Assembly: GCF_003952505.1 (NCBI RefSeq) | Contig: NZ_CP034450.1 | Coordinates: forward strand, 6,159,001-6,223,000 | Length of the DNA stretch: 64,000 bases | Source: Mesorhizobium sp. M4B.F.Ca.ET.058.02.1.1 | GTDB taxonomy: Bacteria > Pseudomonadota > Alphaproteobacteria > Rhizobiales > Rhizobiaceae | Reading direction: 5' to 3' | Shown here: positions 8,754-17,583 of the stretch, piece by piece | Position numbering within the stretch: the first letter of the stretch is position 1 | Layout: each line of letters starts with the position of its first letter | Program-made: the position numbers and the translations under genes | Notes under the pieces: model-generated | Seen by the model: the letters and a program-made list of their open reading frames with translations, nothing else | Database searches by the model: none | Told to the model about the DNA's origin: nothing

Positions 8754-9569
8754 TTACTTGTTGCACGCGATGGTGTAGTCGTCCTTGAACCAGTTTTCCG
8801 AGGCGGCCTTCACCTTGCCGCTATTGATCATGTTGCAGAGAGCGCCGTCCAGCTTGGCCTTGAGTCCGGTATTGCCCTTGCGCAGGCCAACACCCATGCC
8901 ATAGCCCAGCGCTTCGTGATCGTCCGCTCCGGTAACCTTGACGTCGATGCGGGCAAAGCTAGCGCCGTCCGGTGAGCCGAGGAAATCGACCCAGGTCGGG
9001 GAATCGCCGAATGCAGCGTCAAGCCGGCCTGCCGCGAGATCGGAATTCTGCTGGGTCGTGGCGTCGTAGGTCTTCAGATCCGCAGTCGGAATATGTTTCT
9101 TTATAAACTGCGCGTATGTGGTGCCATTCACAACGCCTATGGTCTTGCCAGCCAACGCGTTCTCGATTTCCGCAAGACTCTTCAGCCCAACGGACGGAGA
9201 ATCCTTCGGAACCACAAAATACTGCGGTGTGGTTGCGTAGGGGACGGAGTAGTCGATCTTCTTCTTTCTCTCGTCGGTGATGCCGAGACCCGAGATGATG
9301 ACATCAAAGCGATCGCTGTCCATCGACGGAACCAAGGAACTGAAGGTCTGCACCACGAATTTGCATTTGACCTTGAGTTCGGCGCAAATGCCGTTGGCGA
9401 TATCGGCGTCGAAGCCGGTAACGTTGCCGTTGGCATCGGCCATGCTGAACTGCGGCGCGTCGCCTTCTGTGCCCACGCGCAAGACACCATTCTGTGCCGA
9501 TGCTGCCCCTATTGCCGCCATCATGAGTCCGGATGTGCAGATTGAGCGAAGTGCGTTCTTTATGAGCAT
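8754..9569 (-). CDS. Amino-acid ABC transporter periplasmic substrate-binding protein
   Basis: A 271-residue protein with a Sec signal peptide (about residues 1-25, cleavage after ASA) and a type II periplasmic binding fold: GVLRVGTEGDAPQFS, then GFDADIANGICAEL, FDVIISGLGIT and a GKTIGVVNGTTYA hinge region. It resembles ArgT/HisJ lysine-arginine-ornithine or opine-binding proteins. GAGGGG precedes the start. Its place between the ATPase and permeases defines the importer; ligand specificity cannot be fixed by reading. Confidence 0.93.
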   Translation of the reverse strand: MLIKNALRSICTSGLMMAAIGAASAQNGVLRVGTEGDAPQFSMADANGNVTGFDADIANGICAELKVKCKFVVQTFSSLVPSMDSDRFDVIISGLGITDERKKKIDYSVPYATTPQYFVVPKDSPSVGLKSLAEIENALAGKTIGVVNGTTYAQFIKKHIPTADLKTYDATTQQNSDLAAGRLDAAFGDSPTWVDFLGSPDGASFARIDVKVTGADDHEALGYGMGVGLRKGNTGLKAKLDGALCNMINSGKVKAASENWFKDDYTIACNK

Positions 9570-9609
9570 GCTGAGTTACCCCTCTTTGCCTTCTGTTTGA
9601 TGGCCGTCA

Positions 9610-10386
9610 TCAGGCGGCGGTTGAAATAACGCTGGATAGGAACCGCTTCACCGCTTCGGATGCGGGATTTCGAAACAGTTCTTCCGGCCCGGCATCCTGC
9701 TCAACGGCACCCTTGTGCAGGAATATCATTCGGTTCGACACCTCCCGTGCGAACCTCATTTCGTGCGTGACGAGAAGAATAGTCGCCCCCTCATCGGCAA
9801 GCGTTCTGATGACCTTCAAGACTTCGCTGACCAGCTCGGGATCGAGCGCGGAGGTTGGTTCATCAAAAAGCATAAGCTTGGGCTGCATCGCCAAAACGCG
9901 CGCGATTGCCACGCGCTGTTGCTGCCCGCCCGAAAGCTGGCTCGGATATCGGTGGCCAAAGTCGGCCATGCCCACCTTGGATAGAGCGCAAAGCGCTGTT
10001 TCATCCGCCTCCCGCTTGCCCTTCTTCAGCACGTAGATCAGCGCCTCGGTTACGTTCTCAAGCACAGTTCGATGGGGCCACAGGTTGAAGCTCTGAAACA
10101 CCATTCCGATGCGGCGACGGAAAACTCTGATATTGGTCGCGTTGACGATTTTCGTTTCGTGGCGTTCGTTCTGCGATGCGGAAATCGCATCGCCCATCAC
10201 CTCAACCTCACCCGAACTCGGGGTCTCCAGAAAATTGATGCATCGTAGCGCGGTGCTCTTTCCCGAACCGGACGAGCCAACGAGCGAAATGACCTCGCCT
10301 TGCCGCATCAGGAAGCTCAGCCCGTTGAGAACGCGGGCCGCGCCGAACGCCTTGCGAAGTTCGTGAACTTTCAGAACGGGAGCCAT
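9610..10386 (-). CDS. Polar amino-acid ABC transporter ATP-binding protein (GlnQ/HisP family)
   Basis: A 258-residue ATPase with Walker A GSSGSGKST (about residues 36-44), the Q-loop in FQSFNLWPH, ABC signature LSGGQQQR, Walker B LMLFDEPTSALDP and the H-loop in LLVTHEMRFA. AGGAGG sits 8 bases before the ATG at 10386. It is the first gene of an operon running ATPase, binding protein, two permeases, cupin and oxidase on the minus strand, and drives the importer at the inner membrane. Confidence 0.95.
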   Translation of the reverse strand: MAPVLKVHELRKAFGAARVLNGLSFLMRQGEVISLVGSSGSGKSTALRCINFLETPSSGEVEVMGDAISASQNERHETKIVNATNIRVFRRRIGMVFQSFNLWPHRTVLENVTEALIYVLKKGKREADETALCALSKVGMADFGHRYPSQLSGGQQQRVAIARVLAMQPKLMLFDEPTSALDPELVSEVLKVIRTLADEGATILLVTHEMRFAREVSNRMIFLHKGAVEQDAGPEELFRNPASEAVKRFLSSVISTAA

Positions 10387-10848
10387 GCCGAAGCACCTCC
10401 TGTCCGTGCCGTGGTGAAGGGATGTAGAGCCGATCGACGGTCCATTTCGGCGACATCTTCGCTGGTCGTCATTCTCGGCTCCCTAGGGGGCATCGCAGAA
10501 ACAGACGAATTTCGGTTCGACGAAATCCGGCGACGGATGATGTCGCGACCCCTCCCGTTCAAGGCCGACTGCTTCCAGCTGCATTCCACCCTCAAGGATT
10601 ACAAAGCATGACCTCAGCTTATGTCCGTCGGGGTACGCAATTCCGTCTTATTCAATTGAATTTCCGCAGAATTCCTGCCAATTCTAGGTTTGTAAGAGGA
10701 AACGCTCCGAACGCGTCGGACTCTGACCGCGACTGGGTAAACTAGTTCTTCGGATCGGCGCTCACCTCGCGCCCATTTTCGCGGCACGTTCTTGCAGAGA
10801 TTCAGATCACGGGCTGCCTGCAGGCCGTTGACAGGCCTAAACGCATTA
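10387..10848. promoter_or_regulatory. Gene-free region upstream of the amino-acid ABC operon, with palindromes
   Basis: This 462-base gap shows no convincing gene on either strand. It holds a perfect palindrome TTCAATTGAA (10651-10660) and, 7 bases on, an inverted repeat AGAATT-6-AATTCT (10668-10685), in the most AT-rich part of the gap. These are plausible binding sites for the Lrp protein encoded just upstream at 10849-11328. I cannot pick a sigma-70 promoter with confidence. Confidence 0.4.
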
Positions 10849-11328
10849 TCAATCAAGAAAATGCTCGAAATCGATTGGCATGGAAAACCCAACCTTCACT
10901 CGATCCATGATAACCATTGTCTTGAACCCCTTGATGTCGTGATTTTCGTAGAAAAATCTCCGAGTAAAAGCTTCATAATCTTCCATGCTTCGGGATGTGA
11001 CAATGAGAACGAAATCTGCTTCTCCCGTAACGTAGTAGCCGTTCATCACTTCCCGAGTCTGGCGGATCGATTGTTTGAAGCGGTCGACGATGTCAGCCCG
11101 TTCGCGCTCGAGCGAAACCAGCACGAGCATCGCAATGGGCCGGCCGACAGTCTTGGGTTTCACGATCGAAACGTCAGCTTCGATTGCTCCCCCTTCCCGA
11201 AGCCGTTTGAGACGACGCTGGACCGCCGTTGCCGACAGGCCGACCATTTGACCAAGCTCTTCCGTGCCGTGGCGATTGTTGGTCTGCAGAATACTAAGCA
11301 AGCGAGAGTCCAGTCGATCAAGCTTCAT
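10849..11328 (-). CDS. Lrp/AsnC family transcriptional regulator
   Basis: A 159-residue regulator that I start at MKLDRLDSRLLSILQ (11328), matching the family's usual N-terminus and that of the other Lrp protein in this window; the 11 upstream in-frame residues are unsupported. HTH at about residues 20-50 (GLSATAVQRRLKRL), RAM domain after about residue 65 with YVTGEADFVLIV. It lies upstream of, and in the same direction as, the amino-acid ABC operon, which it probably controls, possibly through the palindromes at 10651-10685. Confidence 0.93.
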   Translation of the reverse strand: MKLDRLDSRLLSILQTNNRHGTEELGQMVGLSATAVQRRLKRLREGGAIEADVSIVKPKTVGRPIAMLVLVSLERERADIVDRFKQSIRQTREVMNGYYVTGEADFVLIVTSRSMEDYEAFTRRFFYENHDIKGFKTMVIMDRVKVGFSMPIDFEHFLD

Positions 11329-11406
11329 TCTGCCTGCCTGCGCGTTGATCTGGTGACACAATCGTGGCTGAAAAACTTGCCGTCACCCCTCAGTCTTCCG
11401 ATGTAG

Positions 11407-13062
11407 TCAGCGGTGGCCGTACTGGCTGACGAGCTGGGGGTCGCGGACAAGGCCGTCGAGCCACGTCGGGTCGAGCTTCGGCACCGAAGAGAACAGTAGC
11501 TTGGAATAGGGGTGGGCGGGCGCCTTCACCTTGTCTGGCGTGATCTGCTCCACACGCTGCCCATTGTACATGACCATGATCTCGTCGCAGATGGCCTCGA
11601 CGACCGAGAGGTCGTGGCTGATGAAGATGTAGGAGAGCCCCAGCTCGCGCTGCAGCTCCTTGAGCAGTTCGATCACGGCGGACGCCACCACCGTGTCGAG
11701 CGCCGAGGTGATTTCGTCGCAGATGATGAGCTTGGGGTCGGCCGCCAACGCGCGCGCGAAATTCACGCGCTGCTTCTGGCCGCCCGAGAGCTCCGATGGA
11801 TGCCGGTAGCGCAGCGCCCTCGGCAGGCGCACCATGTCGAGCAGTTCGTCGACGCGCTTCGAGCGCGCCTGCCTGTCGAGCCGGTGATAGAAGGCGAGCG
11901 GGCGGGAGATGATGTCCTCCACAGGCTTGGCCGGATTGAGCGCGGTATCGGCGTACTGGAACACGATCTGCATCTCGCGCAGCTGGTCCTGGCTGCGTTT
12001 CCTGGCGGCGCGTTGCAGGTCCTTGCCATCGAAGACGATGTCGCCGGCAGCGGCCGGATGGATGCCGGCGATGACGCGCGCCAGCGTCGATTTTCCGCAG
12101 CCGGATTCGCCGATAACGCCGAGATTGCGCCCCTTTTCGACGACCAGGCTGACGGAATCGACCGCGCGGATAAGTGGCAGTCCGTCAGCCCGCATCGCGC
12201 CATAGCCGGCCGTCACATTGTCTATACGCAGCAGCTGCTTCGTCCCGGCATCTGCGTCGGCTTGCCCTTGCCGCGGCTTCGGTTCGAAGGCGGCTAGCAG
12301 TTCGCGCGTATAGGGGTGCCGGGCAGCTGAAAGGATTGCCGCTGTGGTGCCTGTCTCCTGCACCTCGCCGCCCTTCAGCACCACGATGCGGTCGGCGATC
12401 TGGGCGACGACCGCGAGATCGTGGGAAACATAGACACCTGCGATCCCGCCCGCCCGCATGACCGACTTGAATGCCTTCAGCACGTCGATCTGCGTCGTCA
12501 CGTCGAGTGCCGTCGTCGGCTCGTCGAAGATCACCAGCTTGGGATCGCTGATGAGCGCCATGGCCGCCGACAGCCGCTGCAATTGACCGCCCGAAACCTG
12601 GTGCGGATAACGGGCGCCGATCCCTTCGGGGTCCGGCAGCGACAAGGCCCTGAACAGCTCGACGGCGCGTCGGCGGGCCTGTTCGGGCGGCATCAGCTTG
12701 TGGATGCGCGTGACCTCGATGACCTGCTCCATGATGGTGGAGGAGGGGTTGAAGGAGGCGGCGGCACTTTGCGGGACATAGGCAATGTCGGTGCCGCGCA
12801 GCCTGGCGCGTTCCTTTTCGGAAAGGGCGGCCATGTTCTTGCCGTTGACGTTGATCTCGCCGCCGGTGATCCGGCAGCCGGGCCGCGCATAGCCCATCAG
12901 CGAGAGCGCCACCGTAGTCTTGCCGGAGCCGCTTTCGCCGATCAGGGCGACGATCTCGCCGTCGGCGATGTCGAGGCTGACGCCCTTGATGATCTCGACA
13001 AGCCGTCCGGTGTCGGTCGTCGCCTCGATCCTCAGGTTCCTGACCTCGACGAGATTGCTCAT
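11407..13062 (-). CDS. Dipeptide/oligopeptide-type ABC transporter, fused tandem ATP-binding protein (DppD-DppF)
   Basis: A 551-residue protein starting MSNLVEVRNL at 13062; the open frame upstream is a shadow of the permease gene. It holds two complete nucleotide-binding domains. The first has Walker A GESGSGKTT (about 42-50), the signature VSGGQLQRL and FDEPTTALD. The second, from about residue 285, has GESGCGKST, LSGGQKQR and CDEITSALDT. In each second Walker B the usual DEPTS is varied (DEITS). It overlaps the permease stop by 4 bases. It powers the importer formed by the next three genes. Confidence 0.93.
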   Translation of the reverse strand: MSNLVEVRNLRIEATTDTGRLVEIIKGVSLDIADGEIVALIGESGSGKTTVALSLMGYARPGCRITGGEINVNGKNMAALSEKERARLRGTDIAYVPQSAAASFNPSSTIMEQVIEVTRIHKLMPPEQARRRAVELFRALSLPDPEGIGARYPHQVSGGQLQRLSAAMALISDPKLVIFDEPTTALDVTTQIDVLKAFKSVMRAGGIAGVYVSHDLAVVAQIADRIVVLKGGEVQETGTTAAILSAARHPYTRELLAAFEPKPRQGQADADAGTKQLLRIDNVTAGYGAMRADGLPLIRAVDSVSLVVEKGRNLGVIGESGCGKSTLARVIAGIHPAAAGDIVFDGKDLQRAARKRSQDQLREMQIVFQYADTALNPAKPVEDIISRPLAFYHRLDRQARSKRVDELLDMVRLPRALRYRHPSELSGGQKQRVNFARALAADPKLIICDEITSALDTVVASAVIELLKELQRELGLSYIFISHDLSVVEAICDEIMVMYNGQRVEQITPDKVKAPAHPYSKLLFSSVPKLDPTWLDGLVRDPQLVSQYGHR

Positions 13063-13910
13063 GCGTCCCGGTCCCTGATCTTCTGCGGCAGGTTGTCGAT
13101 CAGCAGGTTGACGCTGATGGTGAGGCTGGCGATCGCCAGCGAAGGCACGATGACGGCGGGGGCCGCGAAGGGCAGGCCGCCGATGTTTTCGCGCACCAGC
13201 GCGCCCCAGTCGGCGAGCGGCGGCTGCAGGCCGAGCCCAAGGAAGGACAGGCCGGAGAGCAGCAGAACGATGAAGACGAAGCGCAAGCCGAAGTCGGCGA
13301 GCACCGGGCGGATGATGTTGGGCAGGATCTCGGAGCCGACGAGATAGAGGGTGCTCTCGCCGCGGACACGGGCGACAGTCATGAAGTCCATGGTGTTGAT
13401 GTTGACGGCGAGCGCGCGCGCGAAGCGATAGGAGCCGGGGATATAGATGACGGCGAGCGTCAGGATCAGCACCGGGATCGACGAGCCGACGGCAGCGACG
13501 ACGACAAGACCGAACAGCTTGCTGGGGATGGAGTTCATGGCGTCCAGGAAGCGGCTGAGGCAGGTGTCGAGCCAGCCGCCGGTGACCGCCGCTATCATGC
13601 CCAGCACGACACCGGAAAAGCAGGCGATGGAGACGGCGGCGAGCGATATGCCGACGGTGTAGCGCGCGCCCATCAGAACTCGCGAGAGCATGTCGCGTCC
13701 CAGATAGTCCGAGCCGAGCCACAGCCCCTGACGCATCGGCCCGAAATAGTCGTCGTCGACGATGTCGCCGATGGGATGGGGAATGATGTAAGGCGCGAAG
13801 ATCGCGACCAGTGTCCACGCCAGGATGACCAGCGAGGCCACGACGCCGACGAGGTTGTAGCTGTGGCCCAGGAAGGACCGCCGGGAGGCTGCCGCGCGCG
13901 CCATCGTCAT
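13059..13910 (-). CDS. Oligopeptide-type ABC transporter permease (DppC family)
   Basis: A 283-residue inner-membrane protein starting MTMARAAASRRSF at 13910; the ATG overlaps the stop of the upstream permease (ATGA). It has GSDYLGRDMLSRVLMGAR, typical of DppC/OppC after the first membrane span, and VRGESTLYLVGSEILPN as the EAA-like ATPase contact. It pairs with DppB to form the channel. Confidence 0.93.
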   Translation of the reverse strand: MTMARAAASRRSFLGHSYNLVGVVASLVILAWTLVAIFAPYIIPHPIGDIVDDDYFGPMRQGLWLGSDYLGRDMLSRVLMGARYTVGISLAAVSIACFSGVVLGMIAAVTGGWLDTCLSRFLDAMNSIPSKLFGLVVVAAVGSSIPVLILTLAVIYIPGSYRFARALAVNINTMDFMTVARVRGESTLYLVGSEILPNIIRPVLADFGLRFVFIVLLLSGLSFLGLGLQPPLADWGALVRENIGGLPFAAPAVIVPSLAIASLTISVNLLIDNLPQKIRDRDA

Positions 13911-14857
13911 CTCAGCCTCGGGTTGGACATTATGGCGACGATGTCGGCGGTCGTGATGAGAAGAAGGTAGCCGAGGCAGAAGATCATCGCGCAGCTCTGG
14001 ATCAGCGGCAGATCGCGGGTCGCGACCGCATCGACCATCAGCTTGGCGATGCCGGGATAGTTGAAGATCGTCTCCACGATGATGACGCCGCCGACCAGAT
14101 AGGACAAAGACAGCGCGATCGCGTTGACGATCGGCCCGAGCGCATTGGGCAGCGCGTGTCTCAGCACCATGCGGCTGCGCGAGGCGCCTTTGAGGAGAGC
14201 CATCTCGACATAAGGCGTGGACAGCGTTTCGATTACCGCGGCGCGCGTCATGCGGATCATCTGGGCGGAGATGACGAAGGTGAGCGTGATCACCGGCATT
14301 GCATAGATGCGCACGAGATCGGTCAGCGAATGCGCCTCGTTGACCGACGACAGCGCCGGCAGCCATCTGAGATAAACGGCGAAGAGCAAGACCGCCAGCG
14401 TCGCGACCATGAACTCCGGCACGGAGATGACGCCGATCGAAAGCACGGTGACGGTGCGGTCGTAGACGGAGCCGCGCAACATCGCGGCGGTGATGCCGAG
14501 CGTCAGCGCCAGCGGCACCGAGAGCAGCGCGGTGATGCCGGCGAGCTTCATGGTGTTGACCAGGCGCCCGCCGATCAGAGCCGCAACCGGCATCTCGTTG
14601 GCATAGGAGGTGCCGAGGTCGCCGTGGAGCAGGCCGACAAGCCAGCGCAGGAAGCGCAGGATCGCCGGGTCGTTGAGATGCATGGCCTCGCGCAGGCCGG
14701 CGACCGCCTCGGGAGTCGCCGCCTGGCCGAGCAGGATCGACGCGGTGTCGCCAGGCAGCATGCTGGTGGCGAAGAACACGGCGAACAGCACGATCAATAG
14801 CGTGATGGCCGCGATCCCTAGCCGCTTCAGCACGAGGTTGAGAACCCCAGACGTCAT
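13907..14857 (-). CDS. Oligopeptide-type ABC transporter permease (DppB family)
   Basis: A 316-residue membrane protein with an N-terminal span, MLPGDTASILLGQ and GDLGTSYANEMPV, both family hallmarks, and an EAA-like loop near LKGASRSRMVLRHALPN. It follows the binding-protein gene after 88 bases that contain a stem-loop (14907-14937). Substrate class is peptide-like or opine-like; family membership alone does not separate these. Confidence 0.93.
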   Translation of the reverse strand: MTSGVLNLVLKRLGIAAITLLIVLFAVFFATSMLPGDTASILLGQAATPEAVAGLREAMHLNDPAILRFLRWLVGLLHGDLGTSYANEMPVAALIGGRLVNTMKLAGITALLSVPLALTLGITAAMLRGSVYDRTVTVLSIGVISVPEFMVATLAVLLFAVYLRWLPALSSVNEAHSLTDLVRIYAMPVITLTFVISAQMIRMTRAAVIETLSTPYVEMALLKGASRSRMVLRHALPNALGPIVNAIALSLSYLVGGVIIVETIFNYPGIAKLMVDAVATRDLPLIQSCAMIFCLGYLLLITTADIVAIMSNPRLR

Positions 14858-14906
14858 TGAAAGCGCTCCCTGCGGTGCGTTCGGCCAACCATCTTGCGCA
14901 ATGCAG

Positions 14907-14937
14907 TGCCGGGGGACCGGCTGACCGGCCCCCGGCA
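14907..14937 (-). other. Intercistronic stem-loop between peptide-binding protein and permease genes
   Basis: TGCCGGGGG plus CCGG pair with CCGG plus CCCCCGGCA around a CTGA loop, with one bulged A at 14916, giving 13 base pairs. It begins 9 bases after the stop codon of the binding-protein gene on the minus strand. It lacks a U-tract and is probably an mRNA stability or attenuation element that raises binding-protein yield over permease. Confidence 0.65.
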
Positions 14938-14945
14938 GTCGCCTC

Positions 14946-16556
14946 TCAGGCTTCGAGCCAGAGATATTCCGCCATTGCGTAGCCCATCATGCCACCGAGC
15001 GGGTTCGCCTCCAAACCCTTCACCTTGCTGGAGAGGGCATCGACGTTGGAGATATAGGCCGGGATGATGGTGCCGGCCTCCTCGGAGACCATGACCTGCA
15101 TCTGGTTGTAGATTTCCTTGCGCTTGGCCTGGTCGAGCGAGCCGCGCGCCTCGACGAGCAGCTTGTCGAACTTCTCGGACTTGTACTGGCTCTCGTTCCA
15201 GGGAGCGCTGGAAGCGTAGAGGAGCGAGAACAGGATATCCGGCGTCGGGCGCGGATTGATGTTGCCGAAATGGACCGGCGCCTTGAGCCAGTAATTGTCC
15301 CAGTAGCCGTCGGACGGGACGCGCTGGACGTCGAGCTTCATGCCGATATCCGCTCCGGCGGCCTGGATGATCACCGCCATGTCGATCGACGAGGTCGCGG
15401 CGTCGGACGCGATCACCGGGATGGACTGGCCGAGCAGGCCTGACTTCTGGAAGTGGAACTTCGCCTTGTCCGGGTCGAATGCCTTCGGCTTGAGGTCGGC
15501 GTTGTGGAAGATGTTCGCCGGCGAGACAGGTTGATCATTGCCGACCTCACCAAGGCCGCGCAATGCCGATTTGACGATCTGCTCGCGGTTGACGAGGTAC
15601 TTCATGCCGGCCACGAAGTCGGCCTTGCTGCCCGGATCCATGTCGAGCCGGATGTTGAGGTCCGTGTAGTTGCCCGCGGTCGTCTTCGACAGTTCGAAGC
15701 CCTGCTGGCTCTCCAGGAGCTTCATTGAGCGCGGATTGATCGCTGCGGCAAAATTGATGTCGCCGGAAAGCAGGGCGTTGACGCGGGCGCTGTCGTCGGT
15801 GATGGCGATGAACTCGAACGAGTCCAGATAGGGCTTGCCCGATTTCCAGTAGTTCTTGTTCTTGGTGACGACCGAACGCACGCCGGGTTCGAACGTCTGC
15901 AGCACGAAAGCGCCGGTGCCATTGCCCTTGGAGAAGTCGGTGGTGCCGTCCGCCACGATCATGAAATGGTGCAGCGCCAGGATGGTCGGCAGGTCGGCAT
16001 TCGGGTCGGCGAGCGTGATTTCGACGGTCGACTTGTCGACCGCCTTGAAGCCGGTCATCTGCGCGGCGATCTTGGCCACCTTGGAGCCGACCGCTTTGTC
16101 GAGATGGCGCTTCAGCGAGTAGACGACGTCGTCGGCCGTGAGGTCCTTGCCGTCGTGGAAGGTGACACCCTTGCGCAGCTTCACGGTCCAGGTCTTGGCG
16201 TCCTTGCTGTCGAAGCTCTCGGCCAGCTCCATCTGCGTGACGCCATCCTTGTCGAGGAAAGTCAGGCGGTTGTAGAGCGAGCAGCAGCGGACATAGTCGG
16301 TGGAGAGCGACGCCTTTGCCGGATCGAGCGTGTCGGCGGTCGAGGACGACCAGCCGGCCGCCTTGAAGCTTCCGCCGGAAACCGGCTCGGCGGCGACGGC
16401 CTGGCTGGCGCGGCCGAGCACCAGGCTGCCCGCGGCGACCGCGGCGCCACCGGCCAACAGCATCTTGAGGAGTTCGCGGCGGCTCGCGCCCCGCCGGATG
16501 GCGTTCTCGACCATGGCGTCGTCTGCGCTGGTCCAGTTCGTGATCTTGTCGGTCAT
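14946..16556 (-). CDS. ABC transporter substrate-binding protein (family 5, DppA/OppA), Tat-exported
   Basis: A 536-residue extracytoplasmic solute-binding protein. The N-terminus carries a twin-arginine motif SRRELLKML (about residues 20-28), then a hydrophobic stretch ending near AVAAEP, so export of the folded protein by Tat is likely. The family-5 signature is seen in WTVKLRKGVTFHDGKDLTADDVVYS split around residues 119-145. It heads the importer part of the operon and sets substrate choice; neighbouring aminotransferase and HAD genes suggest a nitrogenous substrate. Confidence 0.93.
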   Translation of the reverse strand: MTDKITNWTSADDAMVENAIRRGASRRELLKMLLAGGAAVAAGSLVLGRASQAVAAEPVSGGSFKAAGWSSSTADTLDPAKASLSTDYVRCCSLYNRLTFLDKDGVTQMELAESFDSKDAKTWTVKLRKGVTFHDGKDLTADDVVYSLKRHLDKAVGSKVAKIAAQMTGFKAVDKSTVEITLADPNADLPTILALHHFMIVADGTTDFSKGNGTGAFVLQTFEPGVRSVVTKNKNYWKSGKPYLDSFEFIAITDDSARVNALLSGDINFAAAINPRSMKLLESQQGFELSKTTAGNYTDLNIRLDMDPGSKADFVAGMKYLVNREQIVKSALRGLGEVGNDQPVSPANIFHNADLKPKAFDPDKAKFHFQKSGLLGQSIPVIASDAATSSIDMAVIIQAAGADIGMKLDVQRVPSDGYWDNYWLKAPVHFGNINPRPTPDILFSLLYASSAPWNESQYKSEKFDKLLVEARGSLDQAKRKEIYNQMQVMVSEEAGTIIPAYISNVDALSSKVKGLEANPLGGMMGYAMAEYLWLEA

Positions 16557-16620
16557 GTCATTCCCCTTTCTGTTTGTTTGGTCGGCATGCTCGTCTTGCT
16601 GCGGCTGTCCGGGCTTGGGT

Positions 16621-17343
16621 TCAGGCTCGTTCCTTCAGGCTTTCCCGAACGGCCGCCGCAAGGGAGGCCATCGAGGTGAAGTGGTAGTCCGGCACGGTGA
16701 AGCGCTCGGGCTCGATCGTGCCGCCATAGCCCCTCTGGGCATGCCGGCGTTCGATCCAGCAATTGGTCAGGCCAAGTGCCCGGGATATGCCGATGTCGTG
16801 ATGCTGGCTTTGCGCGACGTGCAGGATGTCGTCCTTGCTGTCGCCCCTTGAGGCGACGAAATCGAAGACCTTCTGGAAGAACGCCGGATCCGGTTTCTCC
16901 GTTCCGGTATCGTCGGCGGTGAAGGTGGCGAAGAAGGGCGATCCGAGCTGCTTCTCGAAATGGTCGAGGGCCCAGCGTCGGGCATTGGTCATGGCAATCA
17001 GCTTGTGCGATTTCGCGAGGTCCGCCAGCGCCGCCGCGCTGTCGGGGAAACCTTTCCAGACGCAGGCGGAATCGCGCAGGCGGACGCCGAATTTCTCGTC
17101 TGCCGGCAGGCCGAGCTGCGGCGCGATGACCATGTACACACGCACCAGATCGTCGGGAAACAGGCCGGCATCGGGCATGTAGCGGGCCTGCCGGTAAAGG
17201 GCCAGCGCGGCTTCGCCATCGATGGAGACGCCAGTCTCGGCGGCAATCCCGGCCAGGCAAGTCGTGATGCCGCCTTCGAAGTCGATCAGCGTGCCGACGA
17301 CATCGAAGGTCATGTACTTGAATTCGCTGAAAGCCCTGGCCAA
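16621..17343 (-). CDS. Haloacid dehalogenase type II-like hydrolase (HAD superfamily)
   Basis: A 240-residue protein with the nucleophile motif MTFDVVGTLID (Asp at about 14), IAMTNARRW as motif II and KPDPAFF as motif III. Longer in-frame ATG starts exist up to 17439, but I choose TTG at 17343: AGGAG lies about 10 bases upstream, and the resulting N-terminus aligns with the paralogue at 20121. L-2-haloacid dehalogenases are the named relatives, but the operon context (aminotransferase, ABC importer) argues for another small-molecule substrate. Confidence 0.82.
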   Translation of the reverse strand: MARAFSEFKYMTFDVVGTLIDFEGGITTCLAGIAAETGVSIDGEAALALYRQARYMPDAGLFPDDLVRVYMVIAPQLGLPADEKFGVRLRDSACVWKGFPDSAAALADLAKSHKLIAMTNARRWALDHFEKQLGSPFFATFTADDTGTEKPDPAFFQKVFDFVASRGDSKDDILHVAQSQHHDIGISRALGLTNCWIERRHAQRGYGGTIEPERFTVPDYHFTSMASLAAAVRESLKERA

Positions 17344-17583
17344 GAAACTAGCTCTCCTCTGCGCGATAGCGGATTGCATGGTGCTGAACAGAACAAAATT
17401 CGGTGCTGTCCGGGGCGTTGGCCTTTTTCGAAAGCCCATAAATCCGCGCTTTCTGGCCTTGTCTTATAGGCAGTCTGGCACTTCCCCCGCGCTGGATTCG
17501 CCGAAAAGGCGTGAGGGGGCGGCACAAAATTGCGAAATCGTCTGCCCCGGCGATATTTCGAGATACGAAAAATTCGTCGCCCG

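Noticed and set aside
17476..17490. Sigma-54-like sequence TGGCACTTCCCCCGC
   Set aside because: The GG-N10-GC spacing fits, but the -12 part is poor and it points into genes on the opposite strand.
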